Source: CAYNLK01 sp964398055
GTDB taxonomy: Bacteria; Chloroflexota; Anaerolineae; 4572-78; J111
DNA length: 64,000 bases
Reading direction: 5' to 3'
Assembly (NCBI GenBank): GCA_964398055.1
Contig: CAYNLK010000022.1
Span: 1-64,000 of the forward strand
In this document: one piece after another, positions 32,893 to 39,933 of the stretch
Numbering within the stretch: the first letter of the stretch is position 1
Layout: the number at the start of each line of letters is the position of its first letter
Program-made: the position numbers and the translations under genes
The notes under the pieces: model-generated
What the model was told of the DNA's origin: nothing
The model's input: only the letters and a program-made list of their open reading frames with translations
The model's database searches: none

Positions 32893-34275
32893 CTATTTTG
32901 CGGAGTCGCGGCGATTTCTGAAAACCAGGCGCAGGGGCGTACCCAAGAAACCGTAATTGTCGCGTAGTTGATTTTCCAGATACCGCTCGTAGGTAAAGTG
33001 GATCAACTTGTTGTCATTGACAAAAAAAACAAAAGTCGGCGGGTCGACGCTGGCCTGGGTGAGGTAATAGAATTTGAGTTGGTGGCGTTGGCCGCCCTTG
33101 GGCGGGTGTTGGGCTACGGCGGCGCGCAGCAACCGGTTCAACTCACTGGTAGGAATCCGGCGGAGGCGCTCTTCTTGCACCCGCAGAGCTAATGGCAAAA
33201 CCTCCTTAACCCGCTGGCCGGTTTTGGCCGAGATGAACAGGATCGGCACATATTCCAGGAATTTAAGCTGGGCGCGAATGCGTTTGGTGTATTCCGACAG
33301 AGTGTGAGCGTCTTTTTCAACGGTGTCCCACTTATTCACCAGAACGACCACGCTTTTGGCCTCGGCCAGAATGTAACCGGCAATGTGGGCGTCCTGGGCC
33401 ATCACCAATTCATTGGCGTCCAGGAGCAGCAGGCAAACATCGGCCCGGTTGACCGCTTTGAGCGTGCGCAAAAAACTGTGCTTTTCAACCCCCGGTTCGA
33501 TTTTGCCCCGCCGGCGAATGCCGGCCGTATCAATCAGCACCACCTCCAACCCCGCGTAGACAATCCGGGTATCGATGGCGTCACGCGTCGTGCCGGGCAC
33601 GTCGGAAACGATAACCCGCTCCTCACCCAGCAGCCTGTTCAACAAGGACGATTTGCCCACGTTGGGCCGCCCCAAAATGGCAATTTTGATCGACTCGTCC
33701 TCTTCCTCCTCGCCGGTTTCAGATAGGGGCAGGGACTCAGCCACGGCATCGAGCAGATCGCCGGTGCCGGTGCCGTGCAAGGCTGAGATCGGTATCGGCT
33801 CACCCAGACCCAGGGCGTAAAACTCAACCACGGTCTCGCGGCGCTGTTTGTTATCGGCTTTGTTGGCGGCTAACAGAACGGGCTTCTTAGTCCGGCGCAG
33901 CAGCTCAGCCACTTCGTAATCAGAGCTGGTCAAGCCGGCCTCGGCATCCACCAGAAAGACGATCACTTCGGCTTCGGCGATGGCAATCTCTACCTGGGCG
34001 CGTACTTCGCGGGAAAAAAGTTGGCTCTCGGCGCCGGCTTGAAAACCGGTCGAGTGCCCCTGGTCGGCGGCAGCGGCCAGCGGGTCGAGGTCCAGGCCGC
34101 CCGTATCGACCACGATGAAATCGCGGCCGGCCCAGTCGGCCTCGCCGTAGAGCCGGTCACGGGTGGTGCCGGCCAGGTCTTCGACAATGGCTTTGCGCTG
34201 TTCAACCAGCCGATTGAAGAGGGTAGATTTACCAACGTTGGGACGACCAACCAGGGCGACAATCGGTTTGGTCAC
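32893..34275 (-). CDS. der: Ribosome-assembly GTPase Der (EngA)
   Basis: 460 aa, normal for Der. Two tandem G domains: G1 of the first in VGRPNVGKSTLFNRLVEQ (start), G3 DTGGLDLD, G4 NKAD; the second begins near 195 with ILGRPNVGKSSLLNRLLGEE, G3 DTAGIRRRGK and G4 NKWD. The C-terminal KH-like domain (about 365-460) ends in GFLGTPLRLVFRNR. Der is an essential GTPase acting in 50S subunit maturation. An insert after the first switch region (AADQGHSTGFQAGAESQLF, about 67-85) lengthens the first G domain. The gene follows the TPR gene by 2 bp and is the last gene of the argF-TPR-der unit. Confidence 0.97.
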   Translation of the reverse strand: MTKPIVALVGRPNVGKSTLFNRLVEQRKAIVEDLAGTTRDRLYGEADWAGRDFIVVDTGGLDLDPLAAAADQGHSTGFQAGAESQLFSREVRAQVEIAIAEAEVIVFLVDAEAGLTSSDYEVAELLRRTKKPVLLAANKADNKQRRETVVEFYALGLGEPIPISALHGTGTGDLLDAVAESLPLSETGEEEEDESIKIAILGRPNVGKSSLLNRLLGEERVIVSDVPGTTRDAIDTRIVYAGLEVVLIDTAGIRRRGKIEPGVEKHSFLRTLKAVNRADVCLLLLDANELVMAQDAHIAGYILAEAKSVVVLVNKWDTVEKDAHTLSEYTKRIRAQLKFLEYVPILFISAKTGQRVKEVLPLALRVQEERLRRIPTSELNRLLRAAVAQHPPKGGQRHQLKFYYLTQASVDPPTFVFFVNDNKLIHFTYERYLENQLRDNYGFLGTPLRLVFRNRRDSAK

Positions 34276-34277
34276 GC

Positions 34278-36617
34278 TTAAATAGTACCCCCACCGATTT
34301 GGGCCAAAAGCCGCCGGTAGCCCTCAACATCCTCGGGCTGCAAATTGAGAATTTCCTGAATGGTTTGCATAGCCTGGTCGCGCAAACCTTTTTCCAACTG
34401 CATTTCGCCCAGGGCATCATATTCAGCAATGGCCGCCTGTTTTTGCCCGTTTTCGGCGTAGGCTTTGGCCAATCGCTGGCGGAGGAGGATATTTTCGGGA
34501 AAAGTGGCAGTCAGTTCCTTTAACAAATCGAGCAACTTCTCAGAGGCGCCGGCCTGGCGGTACGCGGTCAACAGGGTATCCAGGCTCTTGATGGCCTGAT
34601 CCATTTTGTGCTGCTTAAAGTAGAGATCAACCAATTGACGCAAAAGCCGTTCATCATTCGGCCTGAGCTTGAGCAGCTCTTCAAATGCCGCCGTAGCCCT
34701 GCCCCAATCAAAGCGTTGGTTATAAATATCCCCAATCTGGCTATAGATCTCAACTTTCCACGAGGTCGGATTTTCTAGATTAGCAGTCAACCGCAAAGCT
34801 TCATTATATTTTTCAAGCGCCCGGTCGACCTGAGCTAACTGGTAATAAGAGTTGGCCAGGGTCAGGTACTGGTCTATGGCTTCTTCAAAATTGTGATTGG
34901 AAATGAACAGGTCGATCAGCTTGGAGCGGACGGTCACATCCATTGGGGCCAAACGCAAAATCTTCTGGTAGATATTAATAGCTTTATCAAGCTGGTTGCG
35001 GATGAGATAAACTTTGGCCACGGTCAGGTATTTGGTAATGGCGGCGTCAGGATGATCCATCTTCAGCAAAATGTCGGCCAGACGAACATGCAGGAGCAGG
35101 GAAGACGGCACCTTTTGAATAGCCCGCAAACATTCTTCAGAGGCGGTCATCAACAGGTTCCGCTTCATATATTCACCGGTAACGGCCAGCGTCGTAATAA
35201 CCACTTCTGTTTCCACGGTTTCCAGAAATTCAACCAGGCTCATCAGGCTGCCATTCTCGGCCACGCTGTTCATCCGTTGGCGGGCCTCATAAACCTTGGC
35301 TTCCCAATCCGGCTTGGAGAAAAAGGTTTCCAGGGCGGCGATGAAATCATTGACCTTTTTTTCACCACCCCCCACCAGGTAAGTATCGGCCAGAGACTCA
35401 TAATGTTGCGACAACTCACCGGCGTTGTAGCTATCCACCGTCTTTAGATCAACCAGCTTCACCGCCTCGATGAAATGGCGCAGAGCCGTTTCCAGATCGC
35501 CGGTGGTGTAATAGGTTTGGCCCAGAGCAAAGTGAGCCGGTACACAATACTTGTCTGATTGAGCGGCGGCTTTGAGCATTTTGACCGCTTCATCGTACTG
35601 GCCCAACTCTTTGGTCAATAGCCCTAAATTGAAGAAGACCGAGGTATTACTAACCCCGGCTTTGACTACCCGGCGATAATTGTTGGCAGCGTTGGCCAGA
35701 TCAGCCTGGCTTTGCAGGTCGATGGCCTGGATGATCAACATATTCAGTTCATCTCTGGGAATGGTCGCCGTCTGAAAACCGGCCCGACTTTCCTCGTCAA
35801 AGACCACGTTAGCCAGTTCGCCCAGGGCATCCTGCTGGGCTAATTGGATCAAACCGCCTCGCAGCGGCGGGCTAACCGGCTCTTCCCACAGGGCGAAAAT
35901 GTCTTCGTTTTCGTCAGAAACTACCTGGTCAGGATACGGTTCATTGAAATCAGGATAATCAAACAGCTCATCCGCGGCGCCGATCTCAGGTGGAGGAACA
36001 TCAGCAATTTGATCCGGGTCAATCGGCCGCCCCTCCTCCAGGGCCGCCAGCGCGGTGATAACGCCGGCCTCAGGACCGATCAACTCCTGGGCGGCCTGAA
36101 TCTGCTGCCGGGCCTGCTCCGAGTCTTGCCGTTGCTGGTAAATGGCGGCCAGGATCAAAAACTGCCGCGCCGCCTGCCGCAGCTCACCCAGGTTAGCCAG
36201 GCCCTCAGCCAACTTTTGCTGCGCATCGAGCTGGTTGGGCGCCAACTGGGTGGCGCTGCACCAGGACTCCACGGCCGCATCCAAATCACCCTGGGCAGCC
36301 AAAATATTACCAACCCGCAGGTGGCTCTCGGCCGCTTCATCCAGCCGGCCCAGATGCTCCTGAATCTCGGCGGTGTAATGATGGGCCTGGTAATTGCCAG
36401 GATCTAGTTTGAGAAGCTGCTGAAAGGCTTTCTGGGCCAAATCAATATTGCCGGCAAACAGGGCTGCCCGACCAAAGCCAATGATAGCATTTTGATCGTT
36501 TGGAAATTCAGCCAAAGCAAAACGATAAGCCCTGGCAGCTTCATTCCAGTCGCCCTCGTCGGTAAAGCGCTTGGCATGGGTCATTGCTAATTCAAATTTT
36601 TTACGATCACCAGCCAC
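34278..36617 (-). CDS. Large tetratricopeptide-repeat protein
   Basis: 779 aa built from roughly fifteen to twenty TPR units, with no signal peptide or membrane helix. Typical 34-residue repeats are visible through 20-190 (AARAYRFALAEFPNDQNAII, AFQQLLKLDPGNYQAHHYTA) and from 290 to the end (FEELLKLRPNDERLLRQLVD). An acidic, Pro-rich spacer (about 205-265, PPPEIGAADELFDYPDFNEP) separates two repeat blocks. It likely acts as a protein-interaction scaffold; its partner is unknown. It lies between argF and der in an apparent operon (35 bp and 2 bp gaps), a conserved-looking position that does not by itself reveal a role. Confidence 0.85.
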   Translation of the reverse strand: MAGDRKKFELAMTHAKRFTDEGDWNEAARAYRFALAEFPNDQNAIIGFGRAALFAGNIDLAQKAFQQLLKLDPGNYQAHHYTAEIQEHLGRLDEAAESHLRVGNILAAQGDLDAAVESWCSATQLAPNQLDAQQKLAEGLANLGELRQAARQFLILAAIYQQRQDSEQARQQIQAAQELIGPEAGVITALAALEEGRPIDPDQIADVPPPEIGAADELFDYPDFNEPYPDQVVSDENEDIFALWEEPVSPPLRGGLIQLAQQDALGELANVVFDEESRAGFQTATIPRDELNMLIIQAIDLQSQADLANAANNYRRVVKAGVSNTSVFFNLGLLTKELGQYDEAVKMLKAAAQSDKYCVPAHFALGQTYYTTGDLETALRHFIEAVKLVDLKTVDSYNAGELSQHYESLADTYLVGGGEKKVNDFIAALETFFSKPDWEAKVYEARQRMNSVAENGSLMSLVEFLETVETEVVITTLAVTGEYMKRNLLMTASEECLRAIQKVPSSLLLHVRLADILLKMDHPDAAITKYLTVAKVYLIRNQLDKAINIYQKILRLAPMDVTVRSKLIDLFISNHNFEEAIDQYLTLANSYYQLAQVDRALEKYNEALRLTANLENPTSWKVEIYSQIGDIYNQRFDWGRATAAFEELLKLRPNDERLLRQLVDLYFKQHKMDQAIKSLDTLLTAYRQAGASEKLLDLLKELTATFPENILLRQRLAKAYAENGQKQAAIAEYDALGEMQLEKGLRDQAMQTIQEILNLQPEDVEGYRRLLAQIGGGTI

Positions 36618-36652
36618 TTTGATGCCTCATTCTGAATCAAAGAGTTGTTAGC

Positions 36653-37576
36653 TTAATTATCACCCAACAGCATAGCCAAAATACCTTTTTGGGCGTGTAG
36701 CCGATTTTCAGCCTGCGGGAAGAGCAGGGATTGCGGCCCGTCGGCCACCTCATCGGTGATCTCTTCGCCGCGATGGGCCGGCAGGCAGTGCATTACTATG
36801 GCCGTCGGTTTAGCTTTGGCCACCAGAGCACCATTGATTTGGTAGGGCGGGAAAACTTTCAACCGCTGCTGGGTTTCTTCCTCTTGCCCCATACTGGTCC
36901 AAACATCGGTATAGATCACGTCGGCCCCGCTGACCGCTTCAGCCGGATCATTGCTGGTCGTCACCGTAACTCCGCCTTCTTGGGCCGCGCTTTGAATTTC
37001 GGCCAGAGACTGTTGGCTCAGCTCATATCCCCGGGGAGTGGCAATACTGAAATGGGCGCCCAATTTGGCCGCGGTGATGCCCAAAGAGTTGGCCACGTTG
37101 TTGCCATCACCCACAAAAGTAACCTTCAACCCTTCGATCCGGCCAAAATGCTCCCAGATGGTAAAAATATCGGCCAGGGCCTGGCAGGGATGGCTGTAAT
37201 CGCTCAACCCATTGATCACCGGCACGGAGCCGTACTCGGCCAGTTGGACAATATGGGCGTGGTCAAACACCCGGGCCATAACCCCATCGACGTAACCGGA
37301 CATCACCCGGGCAATATCCGGCACCGACTCCCGCTTACCCAGGCCAATTTCAGCCGGAGACAGGTAGATAGCCTCACCGCCCAGTTGCAGCATGCCCACC
37401 TCAAAAGAAACCCGGGTGCGCAGCGACGGCTTCTGGAAAATCATGCCCAAAATCTTGCCCTTGAGGATGGGCGCATTGCCGCCGGCCCGAAGCTCGGCTT
37501 TGAGTTCTTTGGCTTTGTTCAAAAAGGCCCACAATTCCGCCGCGGAAAAATTGGCGGTGGTTAGAAAGTGTTGCAT
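36653..37576 (-). CDS. argF: Ornithine carbamoyltransferase
   Basis: Cytosolic arginine-pathway enzyme: ornithine plus carbamoyl phosphate to citrulline. 307 aa from the ATG at 37576, the usual length. The carbamoyl-phosphate loop is KPSLRTRVSFE near 49-59 (SLRTR in place of the common STRTR), followed by VMSGYVDGVMARVFDH, the HPCQALAD motif, GDGNNVANSL and the ornithine-binding HCLPAHRGEEI near the C-terminus. An upstream in-frame ATG at 37624 is rejected because the promoter -10 box (37613-37618) lies downstream of it; GGGG lies about 10 bases before the chosen ATG. First gene of an argF-TPR-der unit. Confidence 0.96.
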   Translation of the reverse strand: MQHFLTTANFSAAELWAFLNKAKELKAELRAGGNAPILKGKILGMIFQKPSLRTRVSFEVGMLQLGGEAIYLSPAEIGLGKRESVPDIARVMSGYVDGVMARVFDHAHIVQLAEYGSVPVINGLSDYSHPCQALADIFTIWEHFGRIEGLKVTFVGDGNNVANSLGITAAKLGAHFSIATPRGYELSQQSLAEIQSAAQEGGVTVTTSNDPAEAVSGADVIYTDVWTSMGQEEETQQRLKVFPPYQINGALVAKAKPTAIVMHCLPAHRGEEITDEVADGPQSLLFPQAENRLHAQKGILAMLLGDN

Positions 37577-37612
37577 TGACTGGATCCCCTTTACCATAAA
37601 ATTGCACGAAAA

Positions 37613-37641
37613 AGTATACCACAACTAAGATTGGGCCACAA
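37613..37641 (-). promoter_or_regulatory. Promoter of the argF-TPR-der unit
   Basis: On the minus strand TTGTGG (37636-37641), 17 bp, TATACT (37613-37618). The predicted transcript start is about 30 nt before the argF ATG at 37576. The -10 is good and the -35 moderate. Confidence 0.5.
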
Positions 37642-37751
37642 CACGAATATGAATTTATCGCCCAAACCCAAACACACCCCCGGCGGGATTGAAACTTGGC
37701 TTTTGGCCCGTCTTGTTGTAACATAGGTGGAGTAACCTCAGGAGCAGCCCC

Positions 37752-39116
37752 GTGACCCGTATTTTCATCAGCTACCGCCGCGACGACAGCGCCGGATACG
37801 CCGGCCGCCTGTTCGACCGCCTCAGCGACCGCTTTGGCCGCGACCAGATTTTTATGGATATCGATACCATCGAGCCGGGTCTCGATTTCGTCGAGGTCAT
37901 CGAGCAGGCTGTTGGTTCATGCGACGTGCTGATTGCCCTGCTGGGCCGCCGCTGGCTGAATGTAGCCGACGCCGCCGGCCAGCGCCGGCTTGACAACCCC
38001 GAAGATTTTGTCCGCCTGGAGATCAAGGCCGCCCTGGAGCGGAACATCCGGGTCATTCCGGCCCTGGTCGATGGGGCGGTGATGCCCCGCTCCGCCGACC
38101 TGCCGGCCGACCTGGCCCGGCTGGCCCGGCGCAACGCCGTGGAACTGCGCCACAGCCGCTTTCACGCCGACGTGGACCATTTGATCGGCGTGCTGGAAAA
38201 AGTTTTCGCCGCGCCTGCTTTTCCTCGTTCCCAAACTGAACGCAAAGCGTGGGAACGAGGAAAAAAAGACTCCCCTCCCCGTGTCGGGGAGGGGTTGGGG
38301 GAGGGGTCCCCCCGCCAACCCTTCGAGCCGGAGCTGATCCTCATCCCCGCCGGCGAGTTCCTCATGGGCAGCGACCCTGAAAAGGACAAGAACGCCCAAG
38401 ATGATGAACAACCCCAACACCGCCTCTATTTGCCCGACTTCTACATCGCCAAAACGCCGGTCACCAACGCCCAATTTGCCGCCTTTGTCAAAGCCAGCGG
38501 CTACCGCACCACCGCCGAAGAACAGGGCGAAGGTTGGGCGTGGACCGGGCAAAAGTGGGATACCGTCAAAGGGGCCAACTGGCAGCACCCGCGCGGCCCG
38601 CAGAGTGACATTACGGCCAAAAGCGACCACCCGGTGGTGCAGGTCAGTTGGCACGACGCCGTGGCCTACTGCCGCTGGCTGGCCAGGGCGACCGGCCGGC
38701 CCTACCGCCTGCCGACCGAGGCCGAGTGGGAAAAGGCCGCCCGCGGCCCTGAGCTTGCCGAAGGGCGCATCTATCCGTGGGGCAACAAATGGGAAACCGG
38801 CCGCTGCAACAGTGATGAGGCCGGGGTGGGCGATACCAGCCCGGTAGGGGCTTACCCGAATGGGGCCAGTCCTTACGGAGTGCTGGACATGGCCGGCAAC
38901 GTCTGGGAATGGTGCGCGACCAAGTGGCAGAAAGCCTATCCTTATGAGGTCAAGGAAGATGAATGGATGGGCGATTATCTTGCCGGAACAGATGGCCGGG
39001 TGCTGCGGGGCGGCTCGTGGTTCAATCTGAGCCTCGCCCGCTGCGCTTACCGCTACGGGTTCAGTCCCGGGGGCAGGTTCAGCGTCAGCGGGTTTCGGCT
39101 GGTCTCCCCCATTTGA
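37752..39116 (+). CDS. TIR domain fused to a formylglycine-generating-enzyme-like (FGE/SUMF1) domain
   Basis: 454 aa from GTG 37752. Residues 1-155 are a TIR domain: IFISYRRDDSAGYAGRLFDR, FMDIDTIEPGLDF, VLIALLGRRWLN and Glu90 in DFVRLEIKAALE at the position of the catalytic glutamate of NAD-cleaving TIRs. Residues about 195-454 are an FGE-sulfatase-type domain: LIPAGEFLMGSD, PVTNAQFAAFV, VVQVSWHDAVAYCRWL, YRLPTEAEWEKAARG, DMAGNVWEWCA and RVLRGGSWFN to GFRLVSPI. The cysteine pair of true FGE copper sites is not evident, so it may be a binding fold. The linker (about 157-190) is encoded by two inserted palindromes. TIR-FGE fusions occur in Chloroflexota and cyanobacteria and are suspected defence or signalling proteins; activity is not shown. 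Confidence 0.9.
   Translation: MTRIFISYRRDDSAGYAGRLFDRLSDRFGRDQIFMDIDTIEPGLDFVEVIEQAVGSCDVLIALLGRRWLNVADAAGQRRLDNPEDFVRLEIKAALERNIRVIPALVDGAVMPRSADLPADLARLARRNAVELRHSRFHADVDHLIGVLEKVFAAPAFPRSQTERKAWERGKKDSPPRVGEGLGEGSPRQPFEPELILIPAGEFLMGSDPEKDKNAQDDEQPQHRLYLPDFYIAKTPVTNAQFAAFVKASGYRTTAEEQGEGWAWTGQKWDTVKGANWQHPRGPQSDITAKSDHPVVQVSWHDAVAYCRWLARATGRPYRLPTEAEWEKAARGPELAEGRIYPWGNKWETGRCNSDEAGVGDTSPVGAYPNGASPYGVLDMAGNVWEWCATKWQKAYPYEVKEDEWMGDYLAGTDGRVLRGGSWFNLSLARCAYRYGFSPGGRFSVSGFRLVSPI
38220..38263. repeat. Palindrome inserted in frame in the TIR-FGE linker
   Basis: Perfect 14-bp inverted repeats TTTCCTCGTTCCCA (38220-38233) and TGGGAACGAGGAAA (38250-38263) around a 16-base loop. It encodes PRSQTERKAWERGK within the gene and keeps the frame. 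It looks like a dispersed hairpin repeat. Confidence 0.75.
38272..38294. repeat. Second GC-rich palindrome in the TIR-FGE linker
   Basis: Ten-base perfect arms CCCCTCCCCG and CGGGGAGGGG around TGT, followed by more G-rich sequence. It lies right after the first palindrome and adds the residues SPPRVGEGLGEG to the linker. Confidence 0.7.
38747..38767. repeat. CCCTGAGC-type dispersed palindrome inside the FGE domain
   Basis: GCCCTGAGCTTGCCGAAGGGC is an imperfect palindrome coding for GPELAEG within the FGE fold. A related sequence lies at 39126-39145 in the opposite orientation, just after the gene. Confidence 0.6.
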
Positions 39117-39125
39117 ACTGCTGGA

Positions 39126-39145
39126 CCCTTCGGCTACGCTCAGGG
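39126..39145. repeat. Second copy of the CCCTGAGC-type dispersed palindrome
   Basis: CCCTTCGGCTACGCTCAGGG, ten bases after the TIR-FGE stop codon, is the inverted relative of the element at 38747-38767. Its position is also compatible with a terminator-like hairpin, but there is no T-run. Confidence 0.6.
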
Positions 39146-39181
39146 CAGGTTCTGATTTTCTGAAATTCTATGCAAGAATTT

Positions 39182-39208
39182 GTAGGGGCGAGCGGCTGCT
39201 CACCCGCC
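39182..39208 (+). repeat. REP element a (GTAG-type, degenerate)
   Basis: GTAGGGGCGAGCGGCTGCTC starts this element. Its hairpin is imperfect on the right side. The GTAG foot and GGGGC stem match the other REPs around the RAYT gene. Confidence 0.7.
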
Positions 39209-39220
39209 ATCCAACATTCA

Positions 39221-39248
39221 GTAGGGGCGGACGGCTGTCCGCCCGTCC
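39221..39248 (+). repeat. REP element b (GTAG-type)
   Basis: GTAGGGGCGGACGGCTGTCC opens it; stem GGGCGGAC/GTCCGCCC with loop GGCT. Same orientation as element a, 39 bp apart. Confidence 0.8.
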
Positions 39249-39270
39249 AATCAACAGCAGGTGAGGGTAA

Positions 39271-39293
39271 GGGCACACAACGTGCGCCCCTAC
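39271..39293 (-). repeat. REP element c, inverted relative to a and b
   Basis: The element ends in GCGCCCCTAC, the complement of GTAGGGGCGC, with stem GGGCACAC/GTGCGCCC (one mismatch). It lies 16 bp before the RAYT start codon, giving an a-b-c (+ + -) cluster typical of REPIN/BIME arrays. Confidence 0.75.
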
Positions 39294-39309
39294 GGCAAGG
39301 AATCTTCGA

Positions 39310-39909
39310 ATGGCCACTCTACCCCAGCGCCGTTCTATTCGGCTCAAAGGCTATGATTACAGCCAAGCCGGCGCCTATTTTGTGACCCTTTGTACCTACC
39401 AGCAGCATTGTCTGTTTGGAACAGTCTCGGCAGGGGCAGTGCAGTTGAATGACTTTGGCCGGATTGCCCAGGATGAATGGTCAAAATCAGCCGAGATCCG
39501 GCAGGAGCTTGAATTGGATGCCTTTGTGGTTATGCCCAATCATTTGCACGGAATTGTGTGGATTATCAATCCGGATGAGCAGGCCACCCAGGTAGGGGCG
39601 CACGGCTGTGCGCCCCTACAACACACCAAGCTATGGCGTCCTCCAAAATCACTGGGTTCATTCATCGCCGGCTATAAATCGGCGGCGACTCAACAAATCA
39701 ACCAACTCCGTCACAGCCAAGGTGTCCCGGTCTGGCAGCGCAACTACTACGAACACATCATCCACAGTGAACGGGCTTTGGCAGCAATTCGGCAGTATAT
39801 TGTCCAAAATCCACTACGGTGGGAATTGGATCGCTACAATCCGGCGGCAAGAGGTCCAGACCCACAGACAAGAGAGCTTTGGAATTTGTTACAACAAGAG
39901 ACAAAGTAG
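39310..39909 (+). CDS. REP-associated tyrosine transposase (RAYT, Y1/HUH family)
   Basis: A 199-aa single-strand DNA transposase-like protein (Y1_Tnp, TnpA_REP group). The N-terminus RLKGYDYSQAGAYFVTLCTY is the usual start. The HUH metal site is His78 and His80 in FVVMPNHLHGIVWI. The conserved middle RPPKSLGSFIAGYKSAATQQ and the C-terminal VWQRNYYEHIIHSERALAAI with RQYIVQNPLRW hold the tyrosines, one of which is catalytic. RAYTs are domesticated or vertically kept enzymes thought to spread REP/REPIN hairpins. It is flanked by REPs a-c upstream and e downstream and contains REP d in its own coding sequence. AAGGAATC precedes the ATG. Confidence 0.93.
   Translation: MATLPQRRSIRLKGYDYSQAGAYFVTLCTYQQHCLFGTVSAGAVQLNDFGRIAQDEWSKSAEIRQELELDAFVVMPNHLHGIVWIINPDEQATQVGAHGCAPLQHTKLWRPPKSLGSFIAGYKSAATQQINQLRHSQGVPVWQRNYYEHIIHSERALAAIRQYIVQNPLRWELDRYNPAARGPDPQTRELWNLLQQETK
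39592..39619. repeat. REP element d, inside the RAYT coding sequence
   Basis: A perfect 12-bp inverted repeat, GTAGGGGCGCAC and GTGCGCCCCTAC, around GGCT. It is read in frame as QVGAHGCAPLQ (about residues 94-104), in the variable loop after the HUH motif, without breaking the gene. Confidence 0.88.
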
Positions 39910-39933
39910 GGGCGGACAGCCGTCCGCCCCTAC
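39906..39933. repeat. REP element e, joining two convergent genes
   Basis: Perfect 12-bp arms GTAGGGGCGGAC and GTCCGCCCCTAC around AGCC. The TAG in its left foot (39907-39909) is the RAYT stop codon, and the TAG in its right foot read on the minus strand (39930-39932) is the stop of the radical SAM gene. It may also act as a bidirectional terminator hairpin. Confidence 0.88.

Noticed and set aside
36731..37564. Plus-strand open frame opposite argF
   Set aside because: The argF product carries all OTCase motifs. The antisense frame is explained by codon bias.
39000..39116. Diversity-generating retroelement target in the FGE domain
   Set aside because: The RGGSW to GFRLV end resembles variable regions of such targets, but no reverse transcriptase, template repeat or Avd-like gene is present in the window.
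39182..39293. Short CRISPR-like array
   Set aside because: The repeats are individually palindromic, differ in orientation and stem sequence and have irregular spacing. They fit REP elements, and no cas genes are present.
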